A stretch of 64,000 nucleotides of DNA from CAYVBJ01 sp964449075. GTDB taxonomy: Bacteria; Bacteroidota; Rhodothermia; Balneolales; Balneolaceae. The notes under the pieces were generated by a model, which was not told where the DNA came from, made no database searches, and saw only the letters and a program-made list of their open reading frames with translations. The position numbers and the translations under genes were made by a program. Below, piece after piece: positions 34,081 through 43,498 of this stretch; position 1 is the stretch's first letter; every line of letters begins with the position of its first letter. The stretch is from positions 3,203 through 67,202 of the forward strand of contig CAYVBJ010000017.1 in NCBI GenBank assembly GCA_964449075.1, read 5' to 3'.

Positions 34081-37032
34081 TTACTTAATGAGTGTCAGGC
34101 TTCTTGTAAGTGTTACGGAGTTGCTCTGCAGCCTGTACAAGTACACACCACTTGCAAGATTTGCGGCATCAAACCGGATCTCATTGGTTCCGGCAGACCG
34201 AACGCCATCCACCAACGTAGTAACCAATCTGCCTGTGATATCATACACTTTCAGAGTCACCTGCTGGCTTTGTGGTAAATCAAAGCGAATAACTGTACTT
34301 GGGTTAAACGGATTCGGGAAGTTTTGCTCGAGGCGAACTTTTGTGGGACGCTCATCGAAAGCAAGTTCATCCTCAATATCTGTAAATACAGATCCAAGAA
34401 TTCCGAACTCTGAAATGGCAGTCCATCCTGTTGCCCAGTTAACAGTTCCGAATGCACCTCTGTAGTTAACGGCTTCAAAAAAGTCGTCTCCTTCAGGAAT
34501 CGCTCGTACATTATCAAAAGCCGGGCCATCAATAAATGGCAATGGATTAAGACCTCCATCCGGGTCACGGCTAATGCCACCCAGTTGCGGGTCAACTACT
34601 TCATTGAGCTGACCGGCTGCAAGCACTGCGTCGCGTACAAACTGCTGAGGTATAAAATCGGCCGGATCATTTCCTACTCCGAAGTTCCACCAAATGTTGT
34701 TCGCCAGGTTTAATTCTCCCGCTTCAAGACGCGCCCGGCTGTCTTCCCCGGAATCAAGATCTTCAATCGTTACACCTATCCCCGCAAACTCGGTAAAGAT
34801 AGAGTTGAAGTAAAATCCACCGGCATTGTCACGGAAAACAAACGTATCATTATTTCCACCTGCGTCTGAACCGTTTCCAATGTACGTGGCATTATATATC
34901 GTGGGAGTTGCAAACGGTGTCCCGTCTTCCGGATCCGTTCCGCCATCATGCTCACCGGCACGGTCACCCTCGCGCTGTACTGCAAACCAAAACTGGCCTT
35001 TTCCGCGGAAACCCTCATCATAATCAAATGCATCATCACCATTGAATGATGCAGAAAGGAAACGGGTATTTACTGTGCCGCCAAACCACTCAAAACCATC
35101 ATCCTGGTTGTTAAATACTTCCACAAATTCAATCGTGGTGCCGGAGCCTACTCCGCCCATCGTCAGACCGTTGATTTCATTGCCGGCACCAATCTCAGAT
35201 CCCCCGTAGCGAATCGATACATAACGAAATACGCCTGAATCGTCTTCTTCATCACAATCAAAGGCGTCACCGCATCCGTATAGTCCCCGTGTTTCTGTGG
35301 TCGGTATTCCTTCAATAATGGTGGTTCCCGGCTCAGAGTTCAAAGATGAGTTTCCAAGAATAATGACACCGCCCCATAGTCCGTTTGCATCCAGCGGCAG
35401 GTTACCATCCAGGTTATCTGATTCAGCTGTAAAAATAATCGGCTGGGTGGGTGATCCTTCAGCAAAAATCTTTCCGCCTCGTGCTACAATCAGCGCGCTT
35501 GCATCAGCTCCTGTTCCCGGGGTTCCCTTGATTACCGTACCCGGCTCAATAAAAAGTTCCGATCCGTCCTCAACAAATACAAACCCGTCCAGGATCCAGA
35601 CCGTATCACTGGTCAGTGTCTTTGATTCTCCCGGCTGAATAAAATCATCCGTCAGCATCTGCTCACCTTCCTGTAATTGTTTTACAATGCCAAGCTGGGA
35701 AATTGCTGTCCATCCGTTGATCCATAAATCACCAGGACCAAAAGCTCCGTGGTAATTCACTGATTGCAAGAAATCATCCCCGACCGGTACAGCTCTGAGA
35801 TTGCCTCCTACTGCAGGACTGCCACTCTGGGGACGAGGATCCAATCCTCCGTCATTGGTACGGCTAATGCCACCCAGTTGCGGGTCAACTACTTCATTGA
35901 GCTGACCGGCTGCAAGCACTGCGTCGCGTACAAACTGCTGAGGTATAAAATCGGCCGGATCATTTCCTACTCCGAAGTTCCACCAAATGTTGTTCGCCAG
36001 GTTTAATTCTCCCGCTTCAAGACGCGCCCGGCTGTCTTCCCCGGAATCAAGATCTTCAATCGTTACACCTATCCCCGCAAACTCGGTAAAGATAGAGTTG
36101 AAGTAAAATCCACCGGCATTGTCACGGAAAACAAACGTATCATTATTTCCACCTGCGTCTGAACCGTTTCCAATGTACGTGGCATTATATATCGTGGGAG
36201 TTGCAAACGGTGTCCCGTCTTCCGGATCCGTTCCGCCATCATGCTCACCGGCACGGTCACCCTCGCGCTGTACTGCAAACCAAAACTGGCCTTTTCCGCG
36301 GAAACCCTCATCATAATCAAATGCATCATCACCATTGAATGATGCAGAAAGGAAACGGGTATTTACTGTGCCGCCAAACCACTCAAAACCATCATCCTGG
36401 TTGTTAAATACTTCCACAAATTCAATCGTGGTGCCGGAGCCTACTCCGCCCATCGTCAGACCGTTGATTTCATTGCCGGCACCAATCTCAGATCCCCCGT
36501 AGCGAATCGATACATAACGAAATACGCCTGAATCGTCTTCTTCATCACAATCAAAGGCGTCACCGCATCCGTATAGTCCCCGTGTTTCTGTGGTCGGTAT
36601 TCCTTCAATAATGGTGGTTCCCGGCTCAGAGTTCAAAGATGAGTTTCCAAGAATAATGACACCGCCCCATAGTCCGTTTGCATCCAGCGGCAGGTTACCA
36701 TCCAGGTTATCTGATTCAGCTGTAAAAATAATCGGCTGGGTGGGTGATCCTTCAGCAAAAATCTTTCCGCCTCGTGCTACAATCAGCGCGCTTGCATCAG
36801 CTCCTGTTCCCGGGGTTCCCTTGATTACCGTACCCGGCTCAATAAAAAGTTCCGATCCGTCCTCAACAAATACAAACCCGTCCAGGATCCAGACCGTATC
36901 ACTGGTCAGTGTCTTTGATTCTCCCGGCTGAATAAAATCATCCGTCAGCATCTGCTCCGGCTGGGCTTGTGCCAGTAGCGGCAGCCCCAGAAAAAGCATT
37001 ATAATTAGTGTGGAAATAACGTTCCGTGTCAT
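34081..37032 (-). CDS. T9SS-exported surface protein with a duplicated beta-helix-like domain
   Basis: A signal peptide covers residues 1-23. Two copies of a 366-residue domain follow (about 26-391 and 457-822) that are identical at the DNA level as far as I can read. Each contains the FIEPGTVIKGTPGTG, GLWGGVIILGNSS, CGDAFDCDEEDD and YVSIRYGG elements, which suggest a right-handed parallel beta-helix. Each copy is followed by a related but diverged segment of about 65 residues. The last 90 residues are a type A sorting domain (NFPNPFNPST; GVYLYRL), directing export by the type IX system. It follows the TonB receptor by 71 bases and is probably its surface partner. Ligand is unknown; a phosphate link is inferred from the promoter. 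Confidence 0.85.
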   Translation of the reverse strand: MTRNVISTLIIMLFLGLPLLAQAQPEQMLTDDFIQPGESKTLTSDTVWILDGFVFVEDGSELFIEPGTVIKGTPGTGADASALIVARGGKIFAEGSPTQPIIFTAESDNLDGNLPLDANGLWGGVIILGNSSLNSEPGTTIIEGIPTTETRGLYGCGDAFDCDEEDDSGVFRYVSIRYGGSEIGAGNEINGLTMGGVGSGTTIEFVEVFNNQDDGFEWFGGTVNTRFLSASFNGDDAFDYDEGFRGKGQFWFAVQREGDRAGEHDGGTDPEDGTPFATPTIYNATYIGNGSDAGGNNDTFVFRDNAGGFYFNSIFTEFAGIGVTIEDLDSGEDSRARLEAGELNLANNIWWNFGVGNDPADFIPQQFVRDAVLAAGQLNEVVDPQLGGISRTNDGGLDPRPQSGSPAVGGNLRAVPVGDDFLQSVNYHGAFGPGDLWINGWTAISQLGIVKQLQEGEQMLTDDFIQPGESKTLTSDTVWILDGFVFVEDGSELFIEPGTVIKGTPGTGADASALIVARGGKIFAEGSPTQPIIFTAESDNLDGNLPLDANGLWGGVIILGNSSLNSEPGTTIIEGIPTTETRGLYGCGDAFDCDEEDDSGVFRYVSIRYGGSEIGAGNEINGLTMGGVGSGTTIEFVEVFNNQDDGFEWFGGTVNTRFLSASFNGDDAFDYDEGFRGKGQFWFAVQREGDRAGEHDGGTDPEDGTPFATPTIYNATYIGNGSDAGGNNDTFVFRDNAGGFYFNSIFTEFAGIGVTIEDLDSGEDSRARLEAGELNLANNIWWNFGVGNDPADFIPQQFVRDAVLAAGQLNEVVDPQLGGISRDPDGGLNPLPFIDGPAFDNVRAIPEGDDFFEAVNYRGAFGTVNWATGWTAISEFGILGSVFTDIEDELAFDERPTKVRLEQNFPNPFNPSTVIRFDLPQSQQVTLKVYDITGRLVTTLVDGVRSAGTNEIRFDAANLASGVYLYRLQSNSVTLTRSLTLIK
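34567..35664 (-). repeat. 1,098-bp direct repeat, copy B
   Basis: This block matches 35860-36957 base for base where I compared them, at a constant offset of 1,293 bp. It encodes residues 457-822 of the surface protein. The match ends sharply at both edges and passes into sequence only about half identical at the protein level. Confidence 0.95.
35860..36957 (-). repeat. 1,098-bp direct repeat, copy A
   Basis: This is the N-terminal-side copy (residues 26-391 of the surface protein), identical by eye to copy B. Silent positions are also identical, indicating a very recent duplication or gene conversion. Confidence 0.95.
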
Positions 37033-37077
37033 AGTTTTTGTTTTTTTATTTTTAGTCGTTTTAGTTAGTGTTTTACA

Positions 37078-37113
37078 TAGCTTCCGAATTCTGTTAAACA
37101 GGCTTAGAAGCTA
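37078..37113 (-). other. Intercistronic hairpin at the TonB-receptor stop codon
   Basis: TAGCTTC and GAAGCTA (37078-37084 / 37107-37113) pair around a loop that itself contains CTGTT/AACAG. The stem covers the last two sense codons and approaches the stop of the TonB gene. No T-run follows, so transcription should continue; it may mark an mRNA processing or stability site that sets the ratio of the two proteins. Confidence 0.4.
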
Positions 37114-40004
37114 TAACTTACCCCTACCGAGAAAGATCGTCCGAGCTCAAATTTTTCCACCAAAAAGTCATTTCCTTTAAAGGTGTGCCCCCTTTCAAAA
37201 TCCTCTTTCAGAAGATTTTTAACTGAAATTTTTGCTTTGATATCTGTCACAATTCTCTGGTCAAATACCAAGTCAACCTGGTTCCTGGAAAATTCAAACA
37301 CATTCGGGGTACCGCCAACACTTACCTCAGTCATACGTTTACCGAATATGTTGTAAAAAGCGCTCAAATTGGTACCGGTTTCGGGGTTGCTATAGGAGAG
37401 ATCAGCATTAATTACAAAAGGAGATTGTCCCTGCAACCGACGTGAATCATCAGCACTTGGATCAAGGGCCCGGATCAGAGACAGCTCATCTTCGGCGATA
37501 TCCACATTTGACTGAGCCAGCGTCATATTAAAGCCAATGTCAAAATACTGTAGTGCTTCTGTGAGCTGATCAAGTCTTTTTCTGACTTCAAACTCGGCAC
37601 CAAAAACAGTAGCATCGTTCACATTCTGAAACTGTATTTCAGGATTTGACGCACTGGCAATCGGGTTAAATACCTTTTCGATGGGGTTCTCAAAATTCTT
37701 GTAGAAGAAGCTGACTGCAAGAATTTCACCGGGCCGTATAAACCATTCCCATCTTGCATCAAAATTATCAACCCTGGTCATTTCAAGCTCAGGATTTCCC
37801 ACAACAATGTTTGAGTTTACAAAGTTAAATGCAGCAAATGGTGCCATTTCTCTGAATGTAGGCCTTGCAATGGTTTTTCCGTAAGCAAACCGAAGATTCA
37901 TCCTGTTACTTAATTCATAAACCAGGTTTACAGATGGCAGTAAATCCGACTCGTCAATCCTGCCTCTTGAAATCGTAGTGTCCCGGCTCTGGACTGAGAT
38001 ATCCGTCGTTTCAAGGCGCATACCTCCGCTAAACCGGAGTCTGTCAAACAGGTTCAGCTCAAGCATTCCGAATGCCGCTGAAGTTGTCTGATCTCCCGTG
38101 TAACTGTTGCGAATCTGGGTGTTATCGAGCAAAAAGTTTCCAAATCTGAAAAAACTATCAGTTGTACGCTCTTCATCTATCCCCAAATTGCCTGGCTCGA
38201 AGAATCCTTCTTCATCGCCATCAAAACGAATAGCGTCCTGCCTGAACTGAAATTCTCTTTCAGAAAAAACCCTGTCTTTTTCACTGTAACTACCGCCGAT
38301 TTTAAGCCTCGCACGGGTGCCTACTAAATTATCAAAAGGAATAGAGAGGGCTCCGTCGAACTGGTAGCTGTCATCCTGCAAATTTCTGAAATATCTTGTG
38401 GGAACGGGATATATGGATGGACTGATTGCAAAAGTTGAATCCACCTGTCCATTTCTCTCACGTATCAACAAATCGTTGGTAAAGAATCTCAAATCGGGTT
38501 CATCCTGCTCAGTGTCAGCTATAGACGCATTCCACTCAAACCTGACTCCGTTTGCTTTCTTTGAAATAACATGATCCCCGCTAAGCTGAAATGAGTTGAG
38601 TGACTTTTCCTGGAAACTTAACACCCTGGTTTGAAATAGCGCATCATCCGGAAGGTCACGCGGAAAGGCACCGGAAAGAAATCGTCCCGTCGATTCAACA
38701 TTTTTATTGAAGAGGAAGTTGAAATTAATTTCATTTTTCGGGCTCAGCTTCAGAGAAAGATTTGCCAGCCCTCCCCACAACACTTCCTCCGTACCTTTCT
38801 GATCCTGTAATCGAAAGTCGTTATTTAGCTCATCTGTACTTTCAACATTACTTGTCAATTGAAACCTGGAAGATTCACCATTGGAGTATCCATCATAATT
38901 TCTTGACTGACTGAATGCTGCTACAAGTCCGAGCGGTTTTCCAAAAATTTCAAAACGATTGCCTACAGAAACTGAAAAACTTCCATCGATTGGGGCATCA
39001 ATTGTTCTGGGAGACATAACATTGCCAAATGCATTACTGAACATATCGAGCTCCATGGCTTTTTCTTCATTTGTAAATGCTTCACCTATACTTGGTATTT
39101 CGACATCCGGATCGGCAAGCATATCCGGTATTTGATGAGAACCACCATTACCACCCAAAAATCCGGTTCTTCCATCTCCGAAGAGCAGCAAATCACCCCC
39201 AAGGCCTACAGATGAGTTAAACCCTGTAGAAGCTGAAATTTGCATTTCAAACTTGTCAGGATAATCTTTTGTCTTAATGTTTACCGAGCCGCCGGTAAAG
39301 TCACCCGGCATATCCGGAGAAAAGGTCTTTGTTGTGGTTATATTATCAAGAAGAGACGATGGAAAGAGGTCAAAAGGAACTGCATTCCTTTCAGGATCTG
39401 AGCTTGGAACGGTTGAACCGTTCAGCCTGGTATTCATATAGCGATCTCCAAGTCCTCTTACATACACATATTTGCCATCTACTACAGATGCTCCGGTAAC
39501 TTTTTCCATTGCATCTGCAGCATTTGAGCTGCCCGATTTACTGATATACTCAGCGCTTATAGCATTACTGACTGTAATTGCTTTTTGTCTCTGAGCAAGC
39601 AGAGCAGCTTCATTATTTCGGATCGATCTGGCAGAAACAACAACTTCGTCCAGTTCAGAGGTTTCAGGCAGCATTGTAATCTCAAGCCTGGTTACTTCAC
39701 CTGTTTCAACCTCAACCTCCTCAATCACTTTGGTTGCGTAAGATATGAAACTGACTCTGAGTGTATATGTACCGGGTTCAACATCTTTGATATTAAAATT
39801 CCCGTCAAGGTCAGTGGCATCGCCCTGGCTTGTTTCTACAATCATTACGGTAGCTCCGATGAGAGGCTCACCGGTTGATTCATCTATTATTTTTCCGGTG
39901 ATGGTTCCCTCGAGAGGAACACCCGGATCATGGATTGCTGCTGTAACATCCGTCCACAGAAAGAGGGCGAATGTTAAAATTAGGATTAATAAATTATTTT
40001 TCAC
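37104..40004 (-). CDS. TonB-dependent outer-membrane receptor with carboxypeptidase-like N-terminal domain
   Basis: Receptors of this class import a bound ligand through the outer membrane with energy from TonB/ExbB/ExbD. A signal peptide covers about residues 1-23. Residues 35-115 are a CarboxypepD_reg-like domain (GTITGKIIDESTGEPLIGAT). The plug follows (AEYISKSGSSNAADAMEKVTGASV; YVYVRGLGDRY) and then the barrel, ending in VGVSYSF with terminal Phe. No SusD partner gene is present, so it is not a SusC/D glycan pair; the partner is the T9SS surface protein. The start is GTG at 40002-40004. The promoter carries Pho-box-like repeats, suggesting phosphate-starvation control. Substrate unproven. 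Confidence 0.93.
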   Translation of the reverse strand: MKNNLLILILTFALFLWTDVTAAIHDPGVPLEGTITGKIIDESTGEPLIGATVMIVETSQGDATDLDGNFNIKDVEPGTYTLRVSFISYATKVIEEVEVETGEVTRLEITMLPETSELDEVVVSARSIRNNEAALLAQRQKAITVSNAISAEYISKSGSSNAADAMEKVTGASVVDGKYVYVRGLGDRYMNTRLNGSTVPSSDPERNAVPFDLFPSSLLDNITTTKTFSPDMPGDFTGGSVNIKTKDYPDKFEMQISASTGFNSSVGLGGDLLLFGDGRTGFLGGNGGSHQIPDMLADPDVEIPSIGEAFTNEEKAMELDMFSNAFGNVMSPRTIDAPIDGSFSVSVGNRFEIFGKPLGLVAAFSQSRNYDGYSNGESSRFQLTSNVESTDELNNDFRLQDQKGTEEVLWGGLANLSLKLSPKNEINFNFLFNKNVESTGRFLSGAFPRDLPDDALFQTRVLSFQEKSLNSFQLSGDHVISKKANGVRFEWNASIADTEQDEPDLRFFTNDLLIRERNGQVDSTFAISPSIYPVPTRYFRNLQDDSYQFDGALSIPFDNLVGTRARLKIGGSYSEKDRVFSEREFQFRQDAIRFDGDEEGFFEPGNLGIDEERTTDSFFRFGNFLLDNTQIRNSYTGDQTTSAAFGMLELNLFDRLRFSGGMRLETTDISVQSRDTTISRGRIDESDLLPSVNLVYELSNRMNLRFAYGKTIARPTFREMAPFAAFNFVNSNIVVGNPELEMTRVDNFDARWEWFIRPGEILAVSFFYKNFENPIEKVFNPIASASNPEIQFQNVNDATVFGAEFEVRKRLDQLTEALQYFDIGFNMTLAQSNVDIAEDELSLIRALDPSADDSRRLQGQSPFVINADLSYSNPETGTNLSAFYNIFGKRMTEVSVGGTPNVFEFSRNQVDLVFDQRIVTDIKAKISVKNLLKEDFERGHTFKGNDFLVEKFELGRSFSVGVSYSF

Positions 40005-40032
40005 TTTGTGCTGATTTTTAATTGATCTTATT

Positions 40033-40058
40033 TTGTTGATGCAAAGCTACATCAACAA
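40033..40058 (-). promoter_or_regulatory. Promoter -7 box inside a perfect 9-bp dyad (TonB receptor)
   Basis: On the minus strand TTGTTGATG (40050-40058) and CATCAACAA (40033-40041) are exact inverted repeats. The eight bases between them (40042-40049) read TAGCTTTG, an exact TAnnTTTG -7 box. The implied transcript start is near 40036, about 32 bases before the GTG. No TTTG is found at -33, as expected for an activator-dependent promoter. The dyad could be a repressor operator laid over the core promoter. Confidence 0.55.
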
Positions 40059-40073
40059 CATTTCAGCACTGTT

Positions 40074-40120
40074 ATGTGAACGTTATGAAACCTTGAAGTT
40101 TATGTTAACTGAATGTTAAC
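40074..40120 (-). promoter_or_regulatory. Pho-box-like direct repeats upstream of the TonB receptor
   Basis: Minus strand: GTTAACAT occurs twice (40102-40109 and 40113-40120) with 11-bp spacing; nearer the gene GTTTCAT and GTTCACAT (40074-40091) form a second, looser pair, also about 11 bp apart. TTAACA-N5-TTAACA matches the known PhoP consensus of Bacillus, and 11-bp repeat spacing is general for PhoB-family boxes. The inner pair falls at about -36 to -53 from the predicted start, the normal place for an activating PhoB dimer. Regulation is inferred. Confidence 0.5.
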
Positions 40121-40165
40121 AGATCCGTAAATAGTTGATTTTCAAAGTTTTATTTAAAGGGTTGC

Positions 40166-42250
40166 TTATTCTTTTTCTGACTCTTCTCTCTTTTTTTCTG
40201 AAGATTTATTTTTTGTTTCATCTGTTTCATCAGCCGGGTTCTCATCTTCATTATTTGAAATCTTTTTCAGCGGTGATCCGTTTTCTGCAGGCTCACTTTT
40301 ATTGTTACCAAAAATACCTTCCGGATAGTTGCCGAGAGGTCGATCACCCAATAAATCCCTGAGATCATGCGGGTTCAATACCTCTTTTTCGAGTAGCGTT
40401 TTGGCCATTATCTCAAGTTTATCTTTGTGCTTTACCAAGAGATCATACGTTCTCTTGTAGTTTCTTTCAATAATTTCCTGTACTGCCTCATCGATGCGTT
40501 CTGCAGTTTTTTGTGAATATTTTTTATTGAAACCGTAACTGTTATCAGGGCTTGACGAATCTTTCAGAGAGAGATAACCAAGATCTTTGCTCATACCAAA
40601 TTCTGCTACCATAGCAAATGCCATATTGGTAATCCTTTCAAGATCATTCTGAGCACCGGTAGAAATCCGGTCAAAGATAATTTCTTCTGCAACACGTCCT
40701 CCCAGGAGAGCACAAATTTTGTCATCAAGCTCTTCTGCGGTCATAAGAAATCGATCTTCAAGGGGTGTCTGAAGGGTATAACCCAGAGCAGCAAGCCCCC
40801 TGGGAACAATGCTCACTTTTAACACAGGATCTGTATGTTCCAGGAACCAGCCTACAATTGCATGGCCTGACTCATGATAAGCCACAATTTTCCGTTCCCT
40901 TGGACTGATCAATTTATTCTTCTTCTCGAGACCTGCAACAACACGTTCTATCGCATCCTGGAAATCAATCATTTCAACAACATTTTTACCACGCCGGGCA
41001 GCTAAAAGAGCAGCTTCATTGCAGAGATTTGCCAGTTCGGCGCCGGCAAAACCCGGAGTTTGCGAAGCTAATAATTTCAGATCGATATCATCACTGAGTT
41101 TCAGTTTTGTTGCATGAACTTCCAGTACTTTCATCCTCCCATTCAGGTCGGGTTTGTCTATGAGAATCTGGCGGTCAAATCTGCCGGGACGCAAAAGAGC
41201 AGAGTCAAGAACATCCGGGCGGTTTGTTGCCGCCATGATGATTACTCCTTTGTCCGAATCAAATCCGTCCATCTCATTCAGTAACTGGTTCAGAGTATTT
41301 TCTCTTTCATCATTGGAGCCCATCATCATTCCTCTTCCGCGGCTGCGTCCGATGGAATCAATTTCATCAATAAAAACAATACAGGGGGCTTTTTCCTTGG
41401 CTTGCTTAAAAAGGTCCCTGACTCTTGCTGCACCCACACCCACAAACATCTCAACAAAATCAGAACCGCTTAATGAGAAAAACGGTGTGTCTGCTTCACC
41501 GGCAGTGGCTTTTGCAAGAAGTGTTTTACCCGTGCCCGGAGGCCCAACCAGCAGTACACCCTTGGGAAGCGAACCGCCAAGTTTGGTGAATTTTTTGGGG
41601 TTTTTGAGAAATTCAACAACCTCTTCTACCTCTTCTTTCGCTTCTTCGAGTCCGGCAACATCTTTAAATGAGACTTTGTTCTCAGTCTGTTTGTCATAGA
41701 GTGACGCTTTGTTTTTTCCTATGTTGAGTACCTGCTGCCCGGGATTCATACGCCGGAATATAAATACCCAGAATGCAATTAACAGGGCGATGGGTATCAG
41801 CCAAATCAGTATCCCGCTGAACCAGTCTTCCTCGATTCTGACATCGTAGGCGACCCCGTTTTCATCCAGCATAGCCCGTATTTCATCTCCCTCAAGCATT
41901 GTTGTGTGAAAGCGATTGGGCTCTTCCTCAGAAGAAATTTGCCACTGGCTGTCACTTTGAGGCGTCCGTTCTACCACTCCTTCACGAAAGGCTTTTTCGG
42001 AATATTCACCGGTAATTTCATTGGTGTTGGTGATTACAATCTCATCAATATACCCCTCTTGAACATACTCAAGGAAAGTACTGTATTTAATACGGTTTGA
42101 GCTTTCACCCGGAACCATATAGAAGTTAAATGCAATCAGTACTAAAAATAGCACCACATAGATCCAAACAGGAAATTTTGGACCTTTCTTATCTCCTTTT
42201 TGTTTCTGAGAAGGAAATTTTGAGTTTGAATTATTTTTTCTCTTGGACAT
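40166..42250 (-). CDS. ftsH: ATP-dependent zinc metalloprotease FtsH
   Basis: FtsH is a membrane AAA protease that removes misassembled membrane proteins and short-lived regulators. Helix 1 is at about residues 28-46, a periplasmic domain follows, and helix 2 is at 142-165. Walker A GPPGTGKT is near 230, Walker B IVFIDEID near 290, and the zinc motif HESGHA near 457. The first 25 residues are very basic and the C-terminal 60 are charged and probably disordered. Its 694 residues are typical. It stands 121 bases after thiL on the same strand. Confidence 0.97.
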   Translation of the reverse strand: MSKRKNNSNSKFPSQKQKGDKKGPKFPVWIYVVLFLVLIAFNFYMVPGESSNRIKYSTFLEYVQEGYIDEIVITNTNEITGEYSEKAFREGVVERTPQSDSQWQISSEEEPNRFHTTMLEGDEIRAMLDENGVAYDVRIEEDWFSGILIWLIPIALLIAFWVFIFRRMNPGQQVLNIGKNKASLYDKQTENKVSFKDVAGLEEAKEEVEEVVEFLKNPKKFTKLGGSLPKGVLLVGPPGTGKTLLAKATAGEADTPFFSLSGSDFVEMFVGVGAARVRDLFKQAKEKAPCIVFIDEIDSIGRSRGRGMMMGSNDERENTLNQLLNEMDGFDSDKGVIIMAATNRPDVLDSALLRPGRFDRQILIDKPDLNGRMKVLEVHATKLKLSDDIDLKLLASQTPGFAGAELANLCNEAALLAARRGKNVVEMIDFQDAIERVVAGLEKKNKLISPRERKIVAYHESGHAIVGWFLEHTDPVLKVSIVPRGLAALGYTLQTPLEDRFLMTAEELDDKICALLGGRVAEEIIFDRISTGAQNDLERITNMAFAMVAEFGMSKDLGYLSLKDSSSPDNSYGFNKKYSQKTAERIDEAVQEIIERNYKRTYDLLVKHKDKLEIMAKTLLEKEVLNPHDLRDLLGDRPLGNYPEGIFGNNKSEPAENGSPLKKISNNEDENPADETDETKNKSSEKKREESEKE

Positions 42251-42371
42251 CTAAAAAATTTTCAATTAAATCGTGAGCATCGAATATAAGGTTTTTTACA
42301 GAACTCTGCGTCTATATGATTAAAACCTTTTATAAAATTTAGCTGGGTTAATAACGTACCCGCTTGTAAAC

Positions 42372-43421
42372 TTATTGGTTGCTCTGAACATCCGTTTCGA
42401 TGGTAATCGTTTCTTCTGTTCCTGTATTTATTATAATTCCGCGATCGGCGTTTTGAAATCTGCCAATTACAGAAAAATCCTTACACTGTTCCGAAAGTTT
42501 TTCAACCTCTTTTTCATTCATCGAAAAGAGCAATTCATAGTCTTCTCCCCCATAAAATGCATATTTATCCACATCTTCTTCCATCTCATCTGCAACTTCC
42601 CGTGTTTTCAGCGCAATCGGAACAGAAGGTGAATAAATTTCAGCACCTGTTTCAGAAGCTTCACATAATTTTTTCAAATCTGTAACCAGCCCTTTGGTTA
42701 CATCAATCATTGAAGTTGGTGTTAAATTTGTTTCTCTGAATATATTAAACATATCATCTCTTGCTTTGGGTACGAGTTGTTTCTGAATTACATATTCATA
42801 ATTATCAAGATCGGGCTGAAAATATTGGTCACCGCTATCTTCCCAGAATTTTTTCTCCCTGAGTAATATTCTCAAGCCTGCCAGTGCTCCGCCAAGGTCG
42901 CCTGTTACACAAATTAAATCGTCGATTTTTCCACCATTTCGATAGGTTAAATCTTTTTCATCTGCATACCCGGTAGCAATTGTGGAAATTATCAGGTTTT
43001 GCTGAGAAGCACTCGTATTTCCACCGGTTACCTGCACATTATAATCGTGACAAGCGGAGTGTATCCCACTATAAAACTGTTCAATCATTTGCACAGAGAT
43101 CTTGTTAGGAACGGCAATATTTATCATTATTTCTGAAGGTTCCGCATTCATTGCATAGATATCACTAACTGCAGCCGTGACAGATTTATAACCCAGATGC
43201 TGAAGCGGTGTATAGGTCAGATCAAAATGTACACCTTCAAGTAAAATTTCTGATGATTGAACTGTTAGTTTATCTTTTGGCGGCTCAACAACAGAGCTGT
43301 CATCATCAATTCCCCGGATTACCCTTTTTTTACTGACTCCCGAATACTTCTTCAGTTTTTCGAGTAATTTAGGATACCCTATCTCATGTATCGTTTGAAA
43401 TTCTTCGTTTGTTTGGTTCAT
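42372..43421 (-). CDS. thiL: Thiamine-monophosphate kinase
   Basis: ThiL phosphorylates thiamine monophosphate to the active diphosphate. The family signatures are GIDDDSSVV, LLEGVHFDLTYTPLQHLGYKSVTAAVSDIYAMNAEP with the metal-binding Asp residues, VTGGNTSAS, CVTGDLGGALAGL and YGGEDYELLF. Its 349 residues are normal. No TPP riboswitch (CTGAGA/ACCTGA elements) was seen upstream. A strong terminator ends only 12 bases before its ATG, so its transcription is either by read-through from the ExbB/D operon or from a very short leader. Confidence 0.94.
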   Translation of the reverse strand: MNQTNEEFQTIHEIGYPKLLEKLKKYSGVSKKRVIRGIDDDSSVVEPPKDKLTVQSSEILLEGVHFDLTYTPLQHLGYKSVTAAVSDIYAMNAEPSEIMINIAVPNKISVQMIEQFYSGIHSACHDYNVQVTGGNTSASQQNLIISTIATGYADEKDLTYRNGGKIDDLICVTGDLGGALAGLRILLREKKFWEDSGDQYFQPDLDNYEYVIQKQLVPKARDDMFNIFRETNLTPTSMIDVTKGLVTDLKKLCEASETGAEIYSPSVPIALKTREVADEMEEDVDKYAFYGGEDYELLFSMNEKEVEKLSEQCKDFSVIGRFQNADRGIIINTGTEETITIETDVQSNQ

Positions 43422-43433
43422 ATTATAAAAACT

Positions 43434-43472
43434 AAAAAAGGCATATACACTTCAAGTGTAATGCCTTTTTTT
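43434..43472. terminator. Bidirectional-type terminator between the exbD genes and thiL
   Basis: GGCAT-A-TACACT (43440-43451) pairs with AGTGTA-ATGCC (43455-43465) around TCA, with one bulged A. Six A precede and seven T follow, so either strand reads as stem plus T-run. For the minus strand it ends the ExbB/D operon 27 bases after the last stop. It is just 12 bases upstream of thiL, so it may also act as an attenuator. Confidence 0.8.
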
Positions 43473-43498
43473 AAATATTATTTGTAAAAATCTAACGG

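Noticed and set aside
34567..36957. CRISPR array or transposon as the source of the long repeat
   Set aside because: Only two units of over 1 kb, in frame inside one gene, with no terminal inverted repeats or transposase.
43422..43498. TPP riboswitch before thiL
   Set aside because: None of the conserved TPP-element blocks is present; only a terminator-type hairpin is seen.
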